DNA from: Pseudodesulfovibrio aespoeensis Aspo-2
GTDB taxonomy: Bacteria > Desulfobacterota > Desulfovibrionia > Desulfovibrionales > Desulfovibrionaceae
Direction of reading: 5' to 3'
Assembly: GCF_000176915.2 (NCBI RefSeq)
Contig: NC_014844.1
Location: forward strand, 3,410,001-3,474,000
DNA length: 64,000 nucleotides
Below, one piece after another: positions 34,443 through 43,856 of the stretch; position 1 is the stretch's first letter, and each line of letters starts with the position of its first letter. The notes beneath the pieces were generated by a model. That model saw only the letters and a program-made list of their open reading frames with translations. It made no database searches and was not told where the DNA came from. Made by a program: the position numbers and the translations under genes.

Positions 34443-35092
34443 GTGTGGGCCGGGATATCTCCGGGGTTTCGATCAAGGATATCAAGGACATCGAGCAGCA
34501 GCCCGGCGCTGGCTGCGTAGATCGGATGCGGACGGCCACTTTCAAGAGCCCTGGCGAACCGGCCCACCCAGGGGCGCATGACCTCGCGGGCAAAGGCGAG
34601 CCCGCTGGCCTCTGACTGGCCCTCGTTCTGCGCCCAGGCCGTGGCCAGCAGGTGGTAGAGGTATTCGAGCTCCACGGCCAGATGGTCGGGCGGCTCGTTT
34701 GCCGGGCCATGGATTTCCAGCCCGGCATCGGCCAGCCGCTGGCGCATGGCCAGGGCGCTTTGGCCCATGACACGCGGCGCGGTGCCCAGGTGGCACGATT
34801 CGTAGAGCGGGGCGGCCACCCCGCCGCTGGCCGCGATGAACAGGCGGACGTATTCGGTTTCCAGGTCAGCCAGGCCATCAGGAGCGCCGGGAGCCGCGTC
34901 TTGCAGATTGTCGAGGATGGCCGTAAGGTGCGCGAACCGGGACGGGACCTGCCCCTTGAGCTCGGGCAGTCCGGCCTCGAAAAGGGCCTGCCAGCCCGCC
35001 TGCGACGGGCCGCGAAACACGGCCACCACAAGCTCGATGGCATTGAGCAGAAAGACCTGCTCGGCTTGATTGGTGATGGTAAAACCGGCCAT
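34439..35092 (-). CDS. TorD/DmsD-family molybdoenzyme maturation chaperone
   Basis: 217 aa. The all-helical chaperone family is shown by ETEYVRLFIAASGGVAAPLYESC, then VELEYLYHLLATAWA and REVMRPWVGRFARAL. Such proteins bind the Tat signal of the Mo subunit until cofactor insertion, which fits the PhsA-like protein. It lies on the opposite strand, convergent with the Sec rhodanese gene and overlapping it by 4 bases (CTAG). An ATG ten codons earlier overlaps the operator at 35121, so the start at 35092, with GAGGGG upstream, was chosen. Confidence 0.85.
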   Translation of the reverse strand: MAGFTITNQAEQVFLLNAIELVVAVFRGPSQAGWQALFEAGLPELKGQVPSRFAHLTAILDNLQDAAPGAPDGLADLETEYVRLFIAASGGVAAPLYESCHLGTAPRVMGQSALAMRQRLADAGLEIHGPANEPPDHLAVELEYLYHLLATAWAQNEGQSEASGLAFAREVMRPWVGRFARALESGRPHPIYAASAGLLLDVLDILDRNPGDIPAHT

Positions 35093-35120
35093 GGCGGACA
35101 CCCCTCTGTTGTCTGTGCAC

Positions 35121-35142
35121 ATACCCTACGAGAGTAGGGTAA
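35121..35142. promoter_or_regulatory. CstR-type operator between the chaperone and regulator genes
   Basis: TACCCTAC (35122-35129) and GTAGGGTA (35134-35141) form an inverted repeat with spacer GAGA, keeping the ATACCC...GGGTA half-sites. It sits between the divergent chaperone gene and the regulator gene, suggesting autoregulation and control of the chaperone. Confidence 0.75.
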
Positions 35143-35243
35143 TTCAGCCGGACACGCAATGTCGGCGGCCGCGAAACGAGTGATCACGAAACAAGCCAAC
35201 GGTCTGCCGACAGCAGGCCGCAGTGACGGGCAAGGAGAACGCC

Positions 35244-35555
35244 ATGAACGCGAATGCGAGCACGAGCGAGAAGGAGCAGGAGCAGATCAAGCACAATGTC
35301 CTCTCGCGCATGAAGCGTATCGAAGGACAGGTGCGAGGCATCCAGCGCATGATCGAGGATGGCAAGGAATGCGAAGACATTCTGGTCCAGGTGCGCGCTG
35401 TGCGCTCGGCGCTCCAGTCGGCCAACAAGCTCATCCTCAAACGGTACATGCTGCGCTGCTACAACGAGGCCGTGCTGGAAAGCCACGACGGCCACGACGA
35501 GCATGAAGCCCTGGAAAAGTTCATCAAGGTGCTGACCGGATTCCTGGAGGGCTAG
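35244..35555 (+). CDS. CsoR/CstR-family (DUF156) transcriptional regulator, probably persulfide-sensing
   Basis: 103 aa. The helical DUF156 core reads SRMKRIEGQVRGIQRMIEDGKECEDIL and VRSALQSANKLIL. Cys43 and Cys72 are 29 residues apart, as in copper CsoR and in CstR. The copper-ligand His four residues before the second Cys is Tyr68 (KRYMLRC), so this is not a normal Cu(I) sensor and fits the dithiol persulfide sensor CstR, in which reactive sulfur crosslinks the Cys pair and releases DNA. Three ATACCC-type palindromes flank the neighbouring sulfur genes. The start at 35244 follows AAGGAGA. Confidence 0.85.
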   Translation: MNANASTSEKEQEQIKHNVLSRMKRIEGQVRGIQRMIEDGKECEDILVQVRAVRSALQSANKLILKRYMLRCYNEAVLESHDGHDEHEALEKFIKVLTGFLEG

Positions 35556-35561
35556 CCTTCC

Positions 35562-36470
35562 CTATTCGCCAAGGCCCATGGCGCGCAGGAAGCCGGGATC
35601 CTCGGTCCAGCCGTCGCGCACCTTGACCCACAGCTCCAGGTGGACCTTGGTCTCCAACAGCTCGGCGATCTCCAGGCGCGCCTCGGAGCCGATCTTCTTG
35701 AGATTCGCGCCCTGCTTGCCGATGATCATGCCCTTGTGGTTCTTCTGGGCCGTGTAGATGACCGCGTTGATCACGGTCATGCCCTCGCGCGAGGTCTCGT
35801 CCCAGGCCTCGATCTCCACGGCGGTGGTGTAGGGCAGTTCCTGACGCAGGGTGTAGAACAGCTTCTCCCTGATGATCTCCGAGGCCATGAACCGGACCGG
35901 GGCCGTGGATATCTGGTCTTCCGGGAACATGGCCGGGCCTTCGGGAATAAAGTCGAGGATGCGCTTGAGGAGCACGTCCGTGCCCTGGCCCCTGAGGGCG
36001 GAAACCGGAATGAACTCCGCCGCGGGCCACAGCTCGGCCGCACGGGCCAGCACAGGCAGCATGCCCGCCTTGTCCTTGATCCGGTCGATCTTGTTGACGG
36101 CCACCAGCACAGGCCTGCCGGTCTCGGCCACGGGCTTGACCAGCGGCTTGATCTCCTTGTCCATCATGTACGGCTTGGCCGCATACAGGGACGCGTCGAG
36201 CAGGACCACCACCACGTCAGCCCCGGCCAGGGCGCTCCAGGCCGCCTCCAGCAGAAAGCGGTTCATCTTGCCGCGCAGCTGGTGGATGCCCGGCGTGTCG
36301 AGAAACACCACCTGGGCCTCGTCCGTGGACAGGATGCCGCTGATGCGGTTGCGCGTGGTCTGGGGCCTGGGCGACACAATGGCCACCTTCTGCCCCAATA
36401 GCTGGTTCATCAGGGTGCTCTTGCCCGCGTTGGGGGGGCCGATGAGAGCCACGGTTCCGAATTTGTGCAT
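35562..36470 (-). CDS. era: GTPase Era
   Basis: 302 aa. G1 [10 protein letters not shown]2 region [10 protein letters not shown]3 DTPG, G4 NKID and G5 VSAL are all visible, and a C-terminal KH domain ([25 protein letters not shown]) binds 16S rRNA. It acts in 30S subunit maturation and cell-cycle coupling. The start at 36470 gives the standard N-terminus [14 protein letters not shown]. It is convergent with the CstR gene, 6 bases apart. Confidence 0.95.
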   Translation of the reverse strand: MHKFGTVALIGPPNAGKSTLMNQLLGQKVAIVSPRPQTTRNRISGILSTDEAQVVFLDTPGIHQLRGKMNRFLLEAAWSALAGADVVVVLLDASLYAAKPYMMDKEIKPLVKPVAETGRPVLVAVNKIDRIKDKAGMLPVLARAAELWPAAEFIPVSALRGQGTDVLLKRILDFIPEGPAMFPEDQISTAPVRFMASEIIREKLFYTLRQELPYTTAVEIEAWDETSREGMTVINAVIYTAQKNHKGMIIGKQGANLKKIGSEARLEIAELLETKVHLELWVKVRDGWTEDPGFLRAMGLGE

Positions 36471-36767
36471 GTCAGTGCCTCTGGTCTTGGGCCTGGCCCG
36501 TTGCTGTGGCGGCCCGCTGGCCGTGCCATGGCCTAGCGGCCTTTGCGGGAAAAGACAACCGGAAAGACGTGGGGCAAACCATCGCCGCCGCCAGGACAAC
36601 GCTAGCAGCAAGGGCGGCCACCGGCAACCGGGTACCCGCGTAAAGCGGGCGGTCAGGTTGCTTTCCGACCAAGTAGCGCATATCCGCGCCTTGTTTTTTC
36701 CGATGGCATGGACTACTCTCAGCTCACTGGATTTTCCCTGAAACCACGAACGCACAGGCTGCCACCA

Positions 36768-39503
36768 ATGCCCGATCACAACGACCAGCCCTCCCCCCAG
36801 CTATTCGGCTCTCCGGCAGCCCAACCCAGGGATATGCTGGCCCAGCTCGACCAGCCTTCCCAGTTCCAGCCGGGCAGCATGCCGCCGCCCGGATACCAGG
36901 ACCCCGACGACGGGAATGCGCCCGATTCCGGCGACGCCCCCGCCCCTGGAGGCGCACCCGGGACAGGCGACAACGGGTTGAGCGGCCAAGGGATGGACGG
37001 CGAGGGAGCAGGGACAGACTCCGGAGACCAGGACGCGCCGGGCGGGCTGCTTCCCGGCCAGGGGACGGCGGGATTCGGCGACCTGACGAATTTATACGGG
37101 ACCGGTCTGGGCAGCGACTTTGGCGGCGGCCCCCTGTTCGGCGGCGGTCTGGGCGGCGGTCTGGGCAGCGGGTTCGGCGGCGGCCTGGGCAGCGATCTGG
37201 GCTCCATGCCCGGCGGCAATCTCTTTGGCGGCGGGTTCGCCTTTGGGGGCGGCGCTCCCGGCCCACTGCTCGACATCCCGTACACGCCGCCAAGCCTGGG
37301 CAGCCCCTTTGGCCCGGCACCGGGCACGGGCCAGCATTCCGGATTCGCTGACGAGGACGACTATCCGGACGACAACAAGGACGACCCGGTGGTCAGCCCG
37401 TTCGACCCGCTCTTCTCCCAGCAGTGGTACATCAGGAACACCACGGGCGGCGTGGACCTCAACGTGGTCAAGGCCTGGGAGGACTACACCGGTGCAGGCA
37501 TCCGCGTGGCCGTGTGCGACGACGGCATCGACTACAACCACCCGGACCTCCAGCCCAATTATCTCAAAGATCAGGGTTACAACCAGACCACTGGGGAAGA
37601 CGGCTACCCCGCTGTCGGCCAAAACCACGGCACCGCCGTCTCCGGATTCATCGCCGCGGCCAAAAACGGCTTCGGCATCCAGGGCATCGCTTATGACGCC
37701 AAAATCGCCTCCTTTGTCGATGGCACCGCCGAAGGCATGCTGGCGCCGGTCATGCTGCGCCAGACCTCCTTCGACATCTCCCAGAACAGCTGGACCCTGT
37801 CTCCCTTTGCCAACGCGACAACGGTGGCGGCTTCAGTGCAGACCCTGGCCGAAGTTGGACGCGGCGGGCTGGGCACGGTGGTGGTTTTCGCGGGTTCCAA
37901 CGAGCGCGACCAGGATATCATGTCCACCTACTACAACACCAACAACACCCCCTACGCCTTTTCTGTGGGTGCCGTGGACAGCACCGGAAAGTACGCCTGG
38001 TTCAGTTGCGCCGGGCCCAACCTGCTGGTCACCGCACCGGGCCAGGACGTGCTGACCACGGACAGGACGCCCCCGGCAGGCAGCGACCCCAACTCCTATT
38101 TCCATTCGGGAGACGGGACGTCCTATTCCTCGCCCATGGTCAGCGGCGTCATCGCTCTGATGCTCGAAGCCAACGCCAACCTGGGCTACCGCGACGTGCA
38201 GACTATCCTCGCCGCCACTGCGGTGCGTACCTTGGGCATGGTCTCCGCCGAGGGCAAGCCCTGGGACTGGCAGATCAACAGCGCGGAAAACTGGAATGGC
38301 GGCGGCATGCACGCCAGCCACGACTACGGCTTCGGCCTCGTGGACGCCGCTGCGGCCGTGCGCCTGGCCGAATCCTGGGACAACGGCGCGCACACCGTAG
38401 CCAATCAGGCGCAGCAGACTGCCTCGGCAACCCCCAACCTGACCATACCGGACAACACCGGGGCCAGCCTCACCTCCTCGGTCACCATCGCGGGCGACAT
38501 TGTCGTGCAGCAGGCCGTGGTCACCGTGAACATCACCCACCCCCGCTTCGACGACCTCGAAATCACCCTGACTTCGCCCGACGGCACGTACAGTGTGCTC
38601 ATGTATCACCCCAGCATTGAGGGTATCGCCCAGGAGCTGGGGGTCGGCACCACGGAATATCTGGCCGCCAAGAAGTTCACCTTCAACACCACCGACAACA
38701 CATGGTCCTTCATGACCGTGACCCCGTTTGGCGAGTTCGGCGAGGGCAACTGGGTGCTGACGGTCAAGGACACGGTTTCCGGCGACATCGACGACATCTG
38801 CAACTTCAACGGCTGGACCCTGACCCTGTACGGCGACAATCCCTCGGCGGACGACTACTACATCTATACCGACGAATATGCCGACATGGTGGCCGCAGAC
38901 GTGTCCAGGGCCACCCTGGAGGACGGCGGCGGCACCGACACCATCAACGCCTCTGCCGTGACCGGAAACAGCATCGTCAACCTGACGCCCGGCTCGGTCA
39001 GCACCCTGGCGGGCACCTCCCTGACCATTGCGGCGGGCACCACCATCGAGCATGCCCACACCGGCGACGGCAACGACATCCTCACCGGCAACGATGCCAA
39101 CAACAACCTCTTTGGCTGGCGCGGCAACGACGCCATCTCGGGCGGCGCAGGCAACGACCTGCTTTACGGCGGCACGGGCAGCGACACCCTGACCGGCGGC
39201 ACGGGCAACGACACCTTCTATTATGGCTTGCCCGGTGAAGGCGGCGACCACATCATGGATTTCAGCAGCTTCGACGATGTCTTCCACTTCGCCTTTGCCG
39301 CCTTCGGCCAGTCGGCCGCAGGCACCCTGGCCGCAGAATACTTCTTCAATTCCGCCAGCTCCATCAATGTCTCGGATGCCTGTTTCTACTTTGAGGCAGA
39401 CACCCTCTGGTACGACGCCGACGGCATGAACGACGACACCGCCGTGCAGATAGCCCTGGTCATGGGCGACGCCGTGCAGGTGAGCGATATCGTCTTCGTG
39501 TAA
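36768..39503 (+). CDS. Secreted subtilisin-family protease with P domain and RTX repeats
   Basis: 911 aa from the ATG at 36768; an in-frame ATG 60 bases earlier is possible, and neither has a clear ribosome site. The first 200 residues are Pro/Gly-rich, with a GGG.GGG-type stretch (about 120-175). The S8 triad is Asp in VAVCDDGID, His in NHGTAVSG and Ser in [12 protein letters not shown] proprotein-convertase-like P domain follows ([31 protein letters not shown]). Near the C-terminus are hemolysin-type calcium repeats ([30 protein letters not shown]). No N-terminal signal peptide is seen, which fits type I secretion through a C-terminal signal. No secretion genes lie nearby. Confidence 0.88.
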   Translation: MPDHNDQPSPQLFGSPAAQPRDMLAQLDQPSQFQPGSMPPPGYQDPDDGNAPDSGDAPAPGGAPGTGDNGLSGQGMDGEGAGTDSGDQDAPGGLLPGQGTAGFGDLTNLYGTGLGSDFGGGPLFGGGLGGGLGSGFGGGLGSDLGSMPGGNLFGGGFAFGGGAPGPLLDIPYTPPSLGSPFGPAPGTGQHSGFADEDDYPDDNKDDPVVSPFDPLFSQQWYIRNTTGGVDLNVVKAWEDYTGAGIRVAVCDDGIDYNHPDLQPNYLKDQGYNQTTGEDGYPAVGQNHGTAVSGFIAAAKNGFGIQGIAYDAKIASFVDGTAEGMLAPVMLRQTSFDISQNSWTLSPFANATTVAASVQTLAEVGRGGLGTVVVFAGSNERDQDIMSTYYNTNNTPYAFSVGAVDSTGKYAWFSCAGPNLLVTAPGQDVLTTDRTPPAGSDPNSYFHSGDGTSYSSPMVSGVIALMLEANANLGYRDVQTILAATAVRTLGMVSAEGKPWDWQINSAENWNGGGMHASHDYGFGLVDAAAAVRLAESWDNGAHTVANQAQQTASATPNLTIPDNTGASLTSSVTIAGDIVVQQAVVTVNITHPRFDDLEITLTSPDGTYSVLMYHPSIEGIAQELGVGTTEYLAAKKFTFNTTDNTWSFMTVTPFGEFGEGNWVLTVKDTVSGDIDDICNFNGWTLTLYGDNPSADDYYIYTDEYADMVAADVSRATLEDGGGTDTINASAVTGNSIVNLTPGSVSTLAGTSLTIAAGTTIEHAHTGDGNDILTGNDANNNLFGWRGNDAISGGAGNDLLYGGTGSDTLTGGTGNDTFYYGLPGEGGDHIMDFSSFDDVFHFAFAAFGQSAAGTLAAEYFFNSASSINVSDACFYFEADTLWYDADGMNDDTAVQIALVMGDAVQVSDIVFV

Positions 39504-39543
39504 GCCGGGCGGGCAGGATGGGGGAGGCCTCCGGCGGTAAGGG

Positions 39544-40935
39544 TCAGTCCAGGACGTCCAGGTTCCAGGGTTGGCGGATGAACATGCCAGGGCGAATCTC
39601 CGGGTGGTCGCAGATGAGCAGGGCGCGCTGGCCTGGGTGGGAGACAGTCAGGCCGATGCCCAGATCGTTCTCCACGCCATAGTCCTCGGAGGAGATGCGC
39701 GGGCGGATCAGGCCGGGGATGAGCAATTCCATGTCCTGGTCGGTCTGCCAGCGGGCCTTGGTCTGGATGTGCCATCTGCCGTCGCCAGCCTGCGACAGCA
39801 CCCGCGCCAGCACGGGCCGTTTCTCGCCCTCGTCGGGCGGCAGGGCGATGGCCCCGCGTCGGTCCGGGTCGAAAAAGCCGGTGGTCAGGGGGCGCGAGGC
39901 CGCATTGACCAGCTCCGAGAGGTATTTCTCCGGCATGAATTTGCCCTTGGCAATGTCGCGCAGGGCCGTGCCGTAGGCATCCACCACCTGGGCCAGATAG
40001 GCCGAGCTCTTGGTCCGCCCCTCCAGCTTCACCGAGGCCACGCGCATGCGCGAGAACCACTCCAGATAATGCAGCAGACACAGATCCTGGGCCGCGAAAA
40101 ACGCGGACCAGCCGCCGGTCTCGTGGGCCAGGGTCAGGGCCGGGTCCGCCGGGGTTTCAGGGCGCGCCTCTTCATCGCCCAGCGGCTCGAAGGAAAACTC
40201 GTCGTCCGCGCACTCGAAGGTGAACTCCTCGCCCGTGCCGTACTCGCGCACCTCCCAGAGCGGCTCGCCGGGCCGGGTGCGCTCTTCGAAGGTCACGGCC
40301 AGGGGGCGGTATTCATAGCGACACGGATGGGAGCACTCGCCCAGGTTGCCGGGCCGGTTGTTGAGCAGGGCCGAAAGATAGCAGCGGCCCGACACGGCCA
40401 TGCACATGGCTCCATGCACGAATATCTCCACCTCCATGTTCGGCATCTGCTTGCGGGTGATGGCCAGCATCTCCAGAAGCTCCTGGGCACGCAGCTCGCG
40501 GGCCACATTGACCCGACTGGCCCCGCACTCGCGCCAGAAGCGCACAGCCTCGGAGTTGGAGGTGTTGGCCTGGGTGGAGACATGGACCGGTACCTCGGGC
40601 AGCTCGCGGCGCAAGAGCCGGATAACGCCCGGATCAGCGGCGATGATCCCGTCAGGCTTCAGCTCGCCAAGCATCTCGATATACCGGCGCACCGCAGGCA
40701 TCATGCTCTCGCGCGGATACACGTTGAGGGTGAAGTACGCCTTGACCCTGGCCGCGCGGGCCTTGGCCAGCCCTTCGGCAAGCTCGCTCTCCGAGAATCC
40801 TCCGGCCCCGGCGCGCAGGTTCAGGCTGCCGCCGCCCAGATAGACCGCGTTGGCCCCGTACAAAATGGCGGTTTCGAGCTTTTCCATGTCCCCGGCAGGG
40901 GCGAGCAGTTCTGGCGTGTGGATGGTGGCGGGCAT
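39544..40935 (-). CDS. Peptidase U32 family protein (YegQ/RlhA-like)
   Basis: 463 aa. PELLAPAGDMEKLETAILYGANAVYLGG is the family start; the Cys-containing signature EIFVHGAMCMAVSGRCYLS is followed by ECSHPCRYEYR, then the conserved LEGRTKSSAYLAQVVDAY. U32 proteins include RNA-hydroxylation factors (RlhA, TrhP) and former collagenase-like entries. The pairs MCMAVSGRC and CSHPC look like iron-sulfur cluster ligands. The start at 40935 was chosen over ATG 40962 by its GAGAGG ribosome site. Confidence 0.88.
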   Translation of the reverse strand: MPATIHTPELLAPAGDMEKLETAILYGANAVYLGGGSLNLRAGAGGFSESELAEGLAKARAARVKAYFTLNVYPRESMMPAVRRYIEMLGELKPDGIIAADPGVIRLLRRELPEVPVHVSTQANTSNSEAVRFWRECGASRVNVARELRAQELLEMLAITRKQMPNMEVEIFVHGAMCMAVSGRCYLSALLNNRPGNLGECSHPCRYEYRPLAVTFEERTRPGEPLWEVREYGTGEEFTFECADDEFSFEPLGDEEARPETPADPALTLAHETGGWSAFFAAQDLCLLHYLEWFSRMRVASVKLEGRTKSSAYLAQVVDAYGTALRDIAKGKFMPEKYLSELVNAASRPLTTGFFDPDRRGAIALPPDEGEKRPVLARVLSQAGDGRWHIQTKARWQTDQDMELLIPGLIRPRISSEDYGVENDLGIGLTVSHPGQRALLICDHPEIRPGMFIRQPWNLDVLD

Positions 40936-41049
40936 GCTTCCTCTCACGGACAAAATCATTTGAAATGCGGCACAGCGGGCATCACGATACAGCAAAGCGC
41001 ATGCCCGCGCCAGATGCAATGTGTCGGCTCGGCGCGCCGCCCCACAAGC

Positions 41050-41085
41050 GGCAGGCCCCCAGACCGTCTGGTCCGGGGGCCTGCC
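41050..41085 (-). terminator. GC-rich hairpin after the Hsp20 genes
   Basis: GGCAGGCCCCC (41050-41060) pairs with GGGGGCCTGCC (41075-41085), an 11-bp perfect stem. No T-run follows on the minus strand, so termination strength is uncertain. Confidence 0.5.
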
Positions 41086-41119
41086 TGTGGGGGTCAAGGC
41101 AATGGCTCTGAAACAATTC

Positions 41120-41485
41120 TTACGCGCTGACGATCTCGATCTTCCTGGGCTGGACCTTCTCCACCTTGGGTAGATGCAGCTCCAGCACGCCGCCTGAGAG
41201 GTTCGCCTTGATCTTGTCGCGGTCGATGATGTCGCTCACGGAGATGGCGCGGACATACTCGCACTCGCCAAACTGCATCTCGGCAAAGTGCTCGTCCTGG
41301 CCGTGGGCCAGGGTGGTCCGCCCCTGCACGGTCAACTCGTCGTCCTGCAGGTCTATGGCCAAATCCTCCCGCTTCACGCCGGGCAGATCCATGTAGATGT
41401 AAAATCCGTCCTCGCGCTCCAGGATGTCCGTGGCGGGCCGGTAGCGGGCCAGGCTCCTGTCTTCCTTTTTCACGATCTCGCTCAT
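41120..41485 (-). CDS. Small heat-shock protein, Hsp20 family
   Basis: 121 aa. The alpha-crystallin domain spans residues 20-110 (DGFYIYMDLPGVKREDLAIDL, GGVLELHLPKVEKVQPRKIEI). It acts as an ATP-independent holdase. It follows the second Hsp20 gene by 13 bases, so they form an operon. Confidence 0.92.
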   Translation of the reverse strand: MSEIVKKEDRSLARYRPATDILEREDGFYIYMDLPGVKREDLAIDLQDDELTVQGRTTLAHGQDEHFAEMQFGECEYVRAISVSDIIDRDKIKANLSGGVLELHLPKVEKVQPRKIEIVSA

Positions 41486-41498
41486 GTCCGCACCTCCC

Positions 41499-41912
41499 TT
41501 ACGCTATTTCGATGTTGATGGAACGGGGCCTGACATCCTCGGCCTTGGGCAGGGTCACAGTCAGCACGCCGTCGGCCATCACGGCCTTGACCTTGTCCCG
41601 GTCCACCGGGACAGCGATGTTGACAACCCTGTGGAAAACGCCGCTCTGACGCTCCTGACGATAGTATTTTCCCTGGGGCGCGCTCCGCTCGCCCTTGAGC
41701 ACCAGGGTCTTGTCCGACAAGGTCAGTTCCACGTCCGCAAGTTCGACTCCGGGCAGCTCGGCGCGCACATAGATGTTCGCGTCGTCGTTGCTCAGGTTGA
41801 GCGGAGGGTAGGCCAGACGGCGTTCATCCCCCATCGGGGATTTGAAGAACTCCTCGAACACCCGGTCAAAGCGCGAGGGAAAATTGTACAGGGTATTGAA
41901 ATCGATAACCAT
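41499..41912 (-). CDS. Small heat-shock protein, Hsp20 family (second)
   Basis: 137 aa. The alpha-crystallin domain includes NIYVRAELPGVELADVELTL and DGVLTVTLPKAEDVRP; the N-terminal extension (FNTLYNFPSRFDRVFEEFF) matches the usual oligomerisation arm. The start at 41912 follows AAGGAGG. It is the first of a pair with a slightly different partner, as in other genomes with class A/B-type sHsp pairs. Confidence 0.92.
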   Translation of the reverse strand: MVIDFNTLYNFPSRFDRVFEEFFKSPMGDERRLAYPPLNLSNDDANIYVRAELPGVELADVELTLSDKTLVLKGERSAPQGKYYRQERQSGVFHRVVNIAVPVDRDKVKAVMADGVLTVTLPKAEDVRPRSINIEIA

Positions 41913-41982
41913 GGGATACACCTCCTTGCTTCGTTGTTTCAGGAGAAATAACCATGGTTCTTTTCCCGTCAAGCCTGCCTGT

Positions 41983-42022
41983 GGAAAAATAACGCTCCGC
42001 CGCGGATGACCGAGGCGGAGCG
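41983..42022 (-). terminator. Intrinsic terminator after Trm112
   Basis: CGCTCCGCC (41993-42001) pairs with GGCGGAGCG (42014-42022), a 9-bp stem. On the minus strand it is followed by TTATTTTTCC. Confidence 0.75.
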
Positions 42023-42047
42023 CTTGCAAACATGGCTGTTCCGAGTG

Positions 42048-42242
42048 TCAGGGCTGGCTGGAACCGGTCCACGCCTCTTCGGATACCGCCTGATCAACCA
42101 GCATGATGGGGATGTCGTCCCTGACCGGGTAGACCACCCGGCAGGCAGGACAAAAAAGCCCGTCCCCAGCCGGGAGCAGCGTCACGCTCCCCGTGCACTT
42201 CGGGCAGGCCAGGATGTCTGTGAGTTCCTTGTCGAGCGCCAT
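42048..42242 (-). CDS. Trm112/UPF0434 family zinc-ribbon protein
   Basis: 64 aa. Two Cys pairs, CPKC and CPAC, form a zinc ribbon; the end reads YPVRDDIPIMLVDQA, as in the UPF0434 (YcaR) family. Members activate methyltransferases or accompany lipid A kinase genes. No partner is obvious here. Confidence 0.92.
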   Translation of the reverse strand: MALDKELTDILACPKCTGSVTLLPAGDGLFCPACRVVYPVRDDIPIMLVDQAVSEEAWTGSSQP

Positions 42243-42381
42243 GGGTTCCTCCTTGCGGTCTGCCCGTCATCTACACGCATCGCTCCGGGCTGGCAACACG
42301 CCCTTTACCTGACCGCCCCCCGCCTGCTACCATCGCGCCGGGCAATGACGCCCCGAACAGCACACCACAGGACCAGCCGCC

Positions 42382-43242
42382 ATGAGCATTGACCTGCATA
42401 CCCACTCCACCGCCTCGGACGGCACCCTGTCGCCCACCGAACTGGTCCGCCTTGCCAGGGAGATCGGCCTGGACGCCATCGCCCTGACCGATCACGACAC
42501 CCTGGGCGGCCTCGACGAAGCCGTTGAGGCGGGCAAGACCTGTGGCATCGAAGTCATCCGGGGCTGCGAACTCAGCCTCGAATCGCCGCGCGGCGCAGGC
42601 TGGATGCACGTGGTCGCCCTCTGGGTGCCCGAACAGGCCGACGAACTCCAGGCCGCCTTTGAATGGGTCATCGAAGGCCGACTGATCCGCAACCACGAGA
42701 TCGTCAACAAACTGCGGACCCTTGGCGTGAACATCACCTACGAGGCCGTGGCCGCACGCGCGGGCGGCACCATAGGCCGACCCCATTTTGCCCAGGAAAT
42801 GCTCGCCCTGGGCGTGGTCTCGTCCATGGACGAAGCCTTCAAGGTCTGGCTGGGCGACAATGGCCGCGCCTACGTGCCCAAACGAAAACTCAAACCCGCC
42901 CAGGCCCTGGGCATCCTCAAGCGGGCCGGAGCCACTAGCATTCTGGCACACCCCTTCATGCTCGGACTCGATCTGCCCAACACCGAAGCCCTGGTCCGCG
43001 AACTCATGACCCACGGACTCGACGGCATCGAAGTCCACTATCCCGAACACGACGACGCCACCACCAAGACCTTCAAACTCCTGGCCGAACGCCTCGGCCT
43101 GCTCATCAGCGGCGGCTCCGACTTCCACGGCAGCGTCAAACCAAAAATCTCCCTGGGCACAGGCAAAGGCGGACTGCACGTTCCCACCGCCCTGCTCCAC
43201 GCCATGAAAGCACACCGCCACGCCCAAGGACTGCCCTGCTGA
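42382..43242 (+). CDS. PHP-domain phosphatase (RNase AM / 3',5'-nucleotide bisphosphatase type)
   Basis: 286 aa. The metal motifs DLHTHSTASDGTL, LTDHDTLGG, RGCELS, ILAHPFMLG and SGGSDFHG are those of the PHP family. The group degrades nucleoside 3',5'-bisphosphates and short RNA 5' ends. Its start lies 140 bases from the divergent Trm112 gene. Confidence 0.88.
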   Translation: MSIDLHTHSTASDGTLSPTELVRLAREIGLDAIALTDHDTLGGLDEAVEAGKTCGIEVIRGCELSLESPRGAGWMHVVALWVPEQADELQAAFEWVIEGRLIRNHEIVNKLRTLGVNITYEAVAARAGGTIGRPHFAQEMLALGVVSSMDEAFKVWLGDNGRAYVPKRKLKPAQALGILKRAGATSILAHPFMLGLDLPNTEALVRELMTHGLDGIEVHYPEHDDATTKTFKLLAERLGLLISGGSDFHGSVKPKISLGTGKGGLHVPTALLHAMKAHRHAQGLPC

Positions 43243-43256
43243 ACCCCCACGCCCCT

Positions 43257-43340
43257 AATGCCTCCGGCGGCCAGGGCGCTGCCCTGGACCCGCCAAGGGC
43301 CTAAGGCCCCTGGACCCCAAGCGAGCCTCCGGCGGGAAGA
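43257..43340. repeat. REP-like intergenic repeat
   Basis: GCCTCCGGCGG occurs at 43260-43270 and again at 43325-43335, enclosing GGGCGCTGCCC and GGGCCTAAGGCCC palindromes. Similar GC-rich elements are familiar in intergenic regions of Desulfovibrionaceae. A genome-wide count would decide whether it is repeated. Confidence 0.5.
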
Positions 43341-43344
43341 GCCG

Positions 43345-43402
43345 CGTGAAACAGCGATGGCCTGCCCACCCTCCGGGATGGACAGGCCATCGCTGTTTCA
43401 CG
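43345..43402. repeat. 20-bp perfect inverted repeat with 18-base loop
   Basis: CGTGAAACAGCGATGGCCTG (43345-43364) is repeated exactly inverted at 43383-43402; allowing two mismatches the stem continues several bases into the loop. No T-run follows. It may be a small mobile or REP/MITE-like element, or a very strong transcriptional barrier after the PHP gene. Confidence 0.7.
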
Positions 43403-43856
43403 CTGCAGGGTTAAATTCAGAAGAATCCTTTGATCTTGTCTTATGTCCTGCCCAGCCACACCAACCCCAACCTCCCTTCGCCAGCCCCGCAATGGGCAGG
43501 AGCGTCGTGGCACCAGTTGCATCGGCCTGCGGCAGGGCGAAACCCGGCGGGAGCGGAGTCTTCGACCGCTCCCAACTGTTTCGCCAGCAGGTCGATGTTA
43601 CTGGTGTCCGACGCGGGAGACCCGATCACAGACTCTTAAAAAGTGGTTTTTGCTTACTTTTGGCCGCTTTGGCCCAAAAGTAAGTCGCGACGGAGGAGCG
43701 AAATCCTCACCCAACTCCCCATTCCGCCGAAGGCGGCTTCCTTATCTCTCCCCTTCCTCTTCCTCTCCCTCTCCTCTTTCCGCTGATCCGACCCAAAAAG
43801 AAAAACGCCCGCCCCGGAATATCCGGAGCGGGCGCGACAATCCAGCCGACTCCCCT
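43403..43856. other. Repeat-rich gap: second hairpin and no convincing gene
   Basis: CTTACTTTTGG (43653-43663) pairs with CCAAAAGTAAG (43674-43684), a second palindrome of the type common in intergenic DNA. The remainder (43405-43640 and 43690-43790) has open frames but none with a recognisable protein or ribosome site. The terminator of the following minus-strand gene lies at 43795-43834. Confidence 0.5.
43795..43834 (-). terminator. Intrinsic terminator of the nucleotidyltransferase-HD gene
   Basis: CGCCCGCCCCGG (43806-43817) pairs with CCGGAGCGGGCG (43823-43834), 12 bp with one mismatch. On the minus strand it is followed by TTTTTCTTTTTGGG. Confidence 0.88.
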
